Assembly: GCA_012841485.1 (NCBI GenBank)
Contig: DUUU01000152.1
Location: 1 to 5,720, forward strand
Direction: 5' to 3'
Source of the DNA: Armatimonadota bacterium
Lineage (GTDB): Bacteria > Armatimonadota > JAAZEB01
Length of the DNA: 5,720 nt
The position numbers and the translations under genes are program-made. Below the pieces are notes generated by a model. That model made no database searches. It was given only the letters and a program-made list of their open reading frames with translations, and was not told where the DNA came from. The first letter of the stretch is position 1; every line of letters starts with the position of its first letter. This document shows, one piece after another, positions 5,042-5,720 of the stretch.

Positions 5042-5070
5042 ATTATAGGGGGGGCTCTCCCGATTGTCAA
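5042..5070 (-). promoter_or_regulatory. exact-consensus sigma-70-type promoter of the BrkB gene
   Basis: On the minus strand TTGACA (5065-5070) and TATAAT (5042-5047) are separated by exactly 17 bp (5048-5064). All twelve box positions match the housekeeping consensus, which is striking in DNA this GC-rich. The bases after the -10 box are GGGCGA, a GC-rich discriminator. Predicted start is near 5034-5036, giving a 5' UTR of about 32-34 nt. Confidence 0.85.
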
Positions 5071-5089
5071 CCCTACGCGCGCTTTCCCC

Positions 5090-5120
5090 GGCTGGGCGGA
5101 GAGCCCCACAGCGCCCGGCC
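5090..5120. terminator. possible terminator after the carbohydrate-binding gene
   Basis: GGCTGGGCG (5090-5098) and CGCCCGGCC (5112-5120) are inverted copies with one difference, enclosing 13 nt. The difference is a U-G pair in plus-strand RNA but a mismatch in minus-strand RNA, so the fold is weaker in the direction of the gene it would terminate. No T-run follows. It lies between the stop at 5154 and the BrkB promoter. Confidence 0.3.
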
Positions 5121-5153
5121 CATCCACCCGCGGCAGCACCCCTCGCCTGGCGG

Positions 5154-5720
5154 TCACTCCCGGCGGAGCCGCCATTCTCCCTGTGCGGGCGCGACCGGCT
5201 TCCCATCCACGAGCAACTTCTTACCGCGCACCAGGAAGGCCTCCGGATCGGTGGACTTCAGGCTGACCACGGCCACCTCGGCATCCGTCTCGAACACCTT
5301 GCCAGCGGCCTCCACGCGGCGTGCGACGCCCGCTTGTCCACACAGGAGCACGTGGACGATCCCATCCACCTCGGCGATGGCCCCCGCGCTCCCGTCTTGC
5401 AGCGGCGTCACCTTGGCCGGCGCGGAGTTGGGGACTTCCTGGTCCGCGGTCAGCTCCACGTCGTCATACCAGCACTGGCCATCGCCGAAGAACTGGAGCG
5501 CCAGGCAGACCTCCTCGGTACCCTCCGGCACGACATCGGTGAGCGTGTACTCCTGCCACTCGTTCACGGTGGCCGCCGGCCCCTGCTTGCTGGCGAACGC
5601 CTTGCCACCGCGCCAGTAGTAGAAGAGGCTACTCGCTCCCGTGGGCGCCGAGCACTTCGCCCACCAGCGCGCGGTGATCCGCGTGCCAGGCGGCACCGTG
5701 AAAGGCTGCGAATAGTAGTA
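5154..5720 (-). CDS. C-terminal part of a carbohydrate-binding-module-type protein
   Basis: The frame is open from the right edge to a TGA at 5154-5156, giving 188 residues; the N-terminus is outside the window, and a GTG at 5694-5696 is an internal codon. Residues 1-92 look like the end of a jelly-roll sugar-binding domain. They show aromatic-rich strands (RWWAKCSA, SLFYYWRGG, ALQFFGDGQCWYDDVELT) and a final Y-D-D-V-E-L strand typical of CBM4/9-type modules. After a short linker (NSAPAKVTP), residues about 108-188 form a second beta-rich domain ending in a strand with LLVDGKPV. This recalls the C-terminal sandwich of some polysaccharide lyases, but that is only an impression. Likely role: secreted polysaccharide binding or degradation. 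The enzyme class cannot be told without the missing part. Confidence 0.7.
   Translation of the reverse strand, partial: YYYSQPFTVPPGTRITARWWAKCSAPTGASSLFYYWRGGKAFASKQGPAATVNEWQEYTLTDVVPEGTEEVCLALQFFGDGQCWYDDVELTADQEVPNSAPAKVTPLQDGSAGAIAEVDGIVHVLLCGQAGVARRVEAAGKVFETDAEVAVVSLKSTDPEAFLVRGKKLLVDGKPVAPAQGEWRLRRE

Noticed and set aside
4013..5266. 417-codon plus-strand open frame opposite the BrkB gene
   Set aside because: It is His/Arg/Pro-rich, crosses the BrkB promoter region and both gene ends, and lies opposite a clear BrkB-family protein.

Overview
The window is GC-rich bacterial DNA carrying five genes on the minus strand and the tail of one gene on the plus strand. The host appears to be a two-membrane bacterium. 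It encodes a YjbH-like outer-membrane barrel, a secreted multidomain protein with a copper-amine-oxidase-type 'stalk' domain, and a small protein with a pilin-like membrane segment. Stalk domains together with an outer membrane, high GC and carbohydrate-binding proteins fit Armatimonadota or a similar uncultured phylum. That placement is inference from gene content, not from a marker gene.

Layout from left to right. (1) 1-153, plus strand: C-terminal end of an unrecognised protein. It converges on the minus-strand genes across a 51-bp gap holding a weak hairpin. (2) 205-3782, minus strand: a probable three-gene envelope unit, transcribed as stalk/Ig-like multidomain protein (1224-3782), then a 65-residue single-pass protein (998-1195), then a YjbH-like barrel (205-915). 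The gaps are 28 and 82 nt. (3) 3783-4093: a 311-bp gene-free region unusually dense in inverted repeats, including two similar hairpins and a 47-bp nested palindrome. It is either a long structured leader of the envelope unit or an unannotated RNA or operator region. (4) 4094-5002, minus strand: a BrkB/YihY-family inner-membrane protein. Its upstream region holds an exact-consensus sigma-70-type promoter (TTGACA, 17 bp, TATAAT). The predicted 5' UTR has a terminal hairpin whose CCTCC arm could pair either with a GGAGG in the leader or with the Shine-Dalgarno sequence. (5) 5154-5720, minus strand: C-terminal part of a protein with a carbohydrate-binding beta-sandwich, cut by the window edge.

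The stalk protein, small anchor and barrel could together form a cell-surface or periplasm-spanning assembly. The BrkB gene has its own promoter and looks like an independent unit. No mobile element, CRISPR array, tRNA or rRNA is visible. The least explained parts are the three-gene envelope unit, the structured intergenic region and the BrkB leader.
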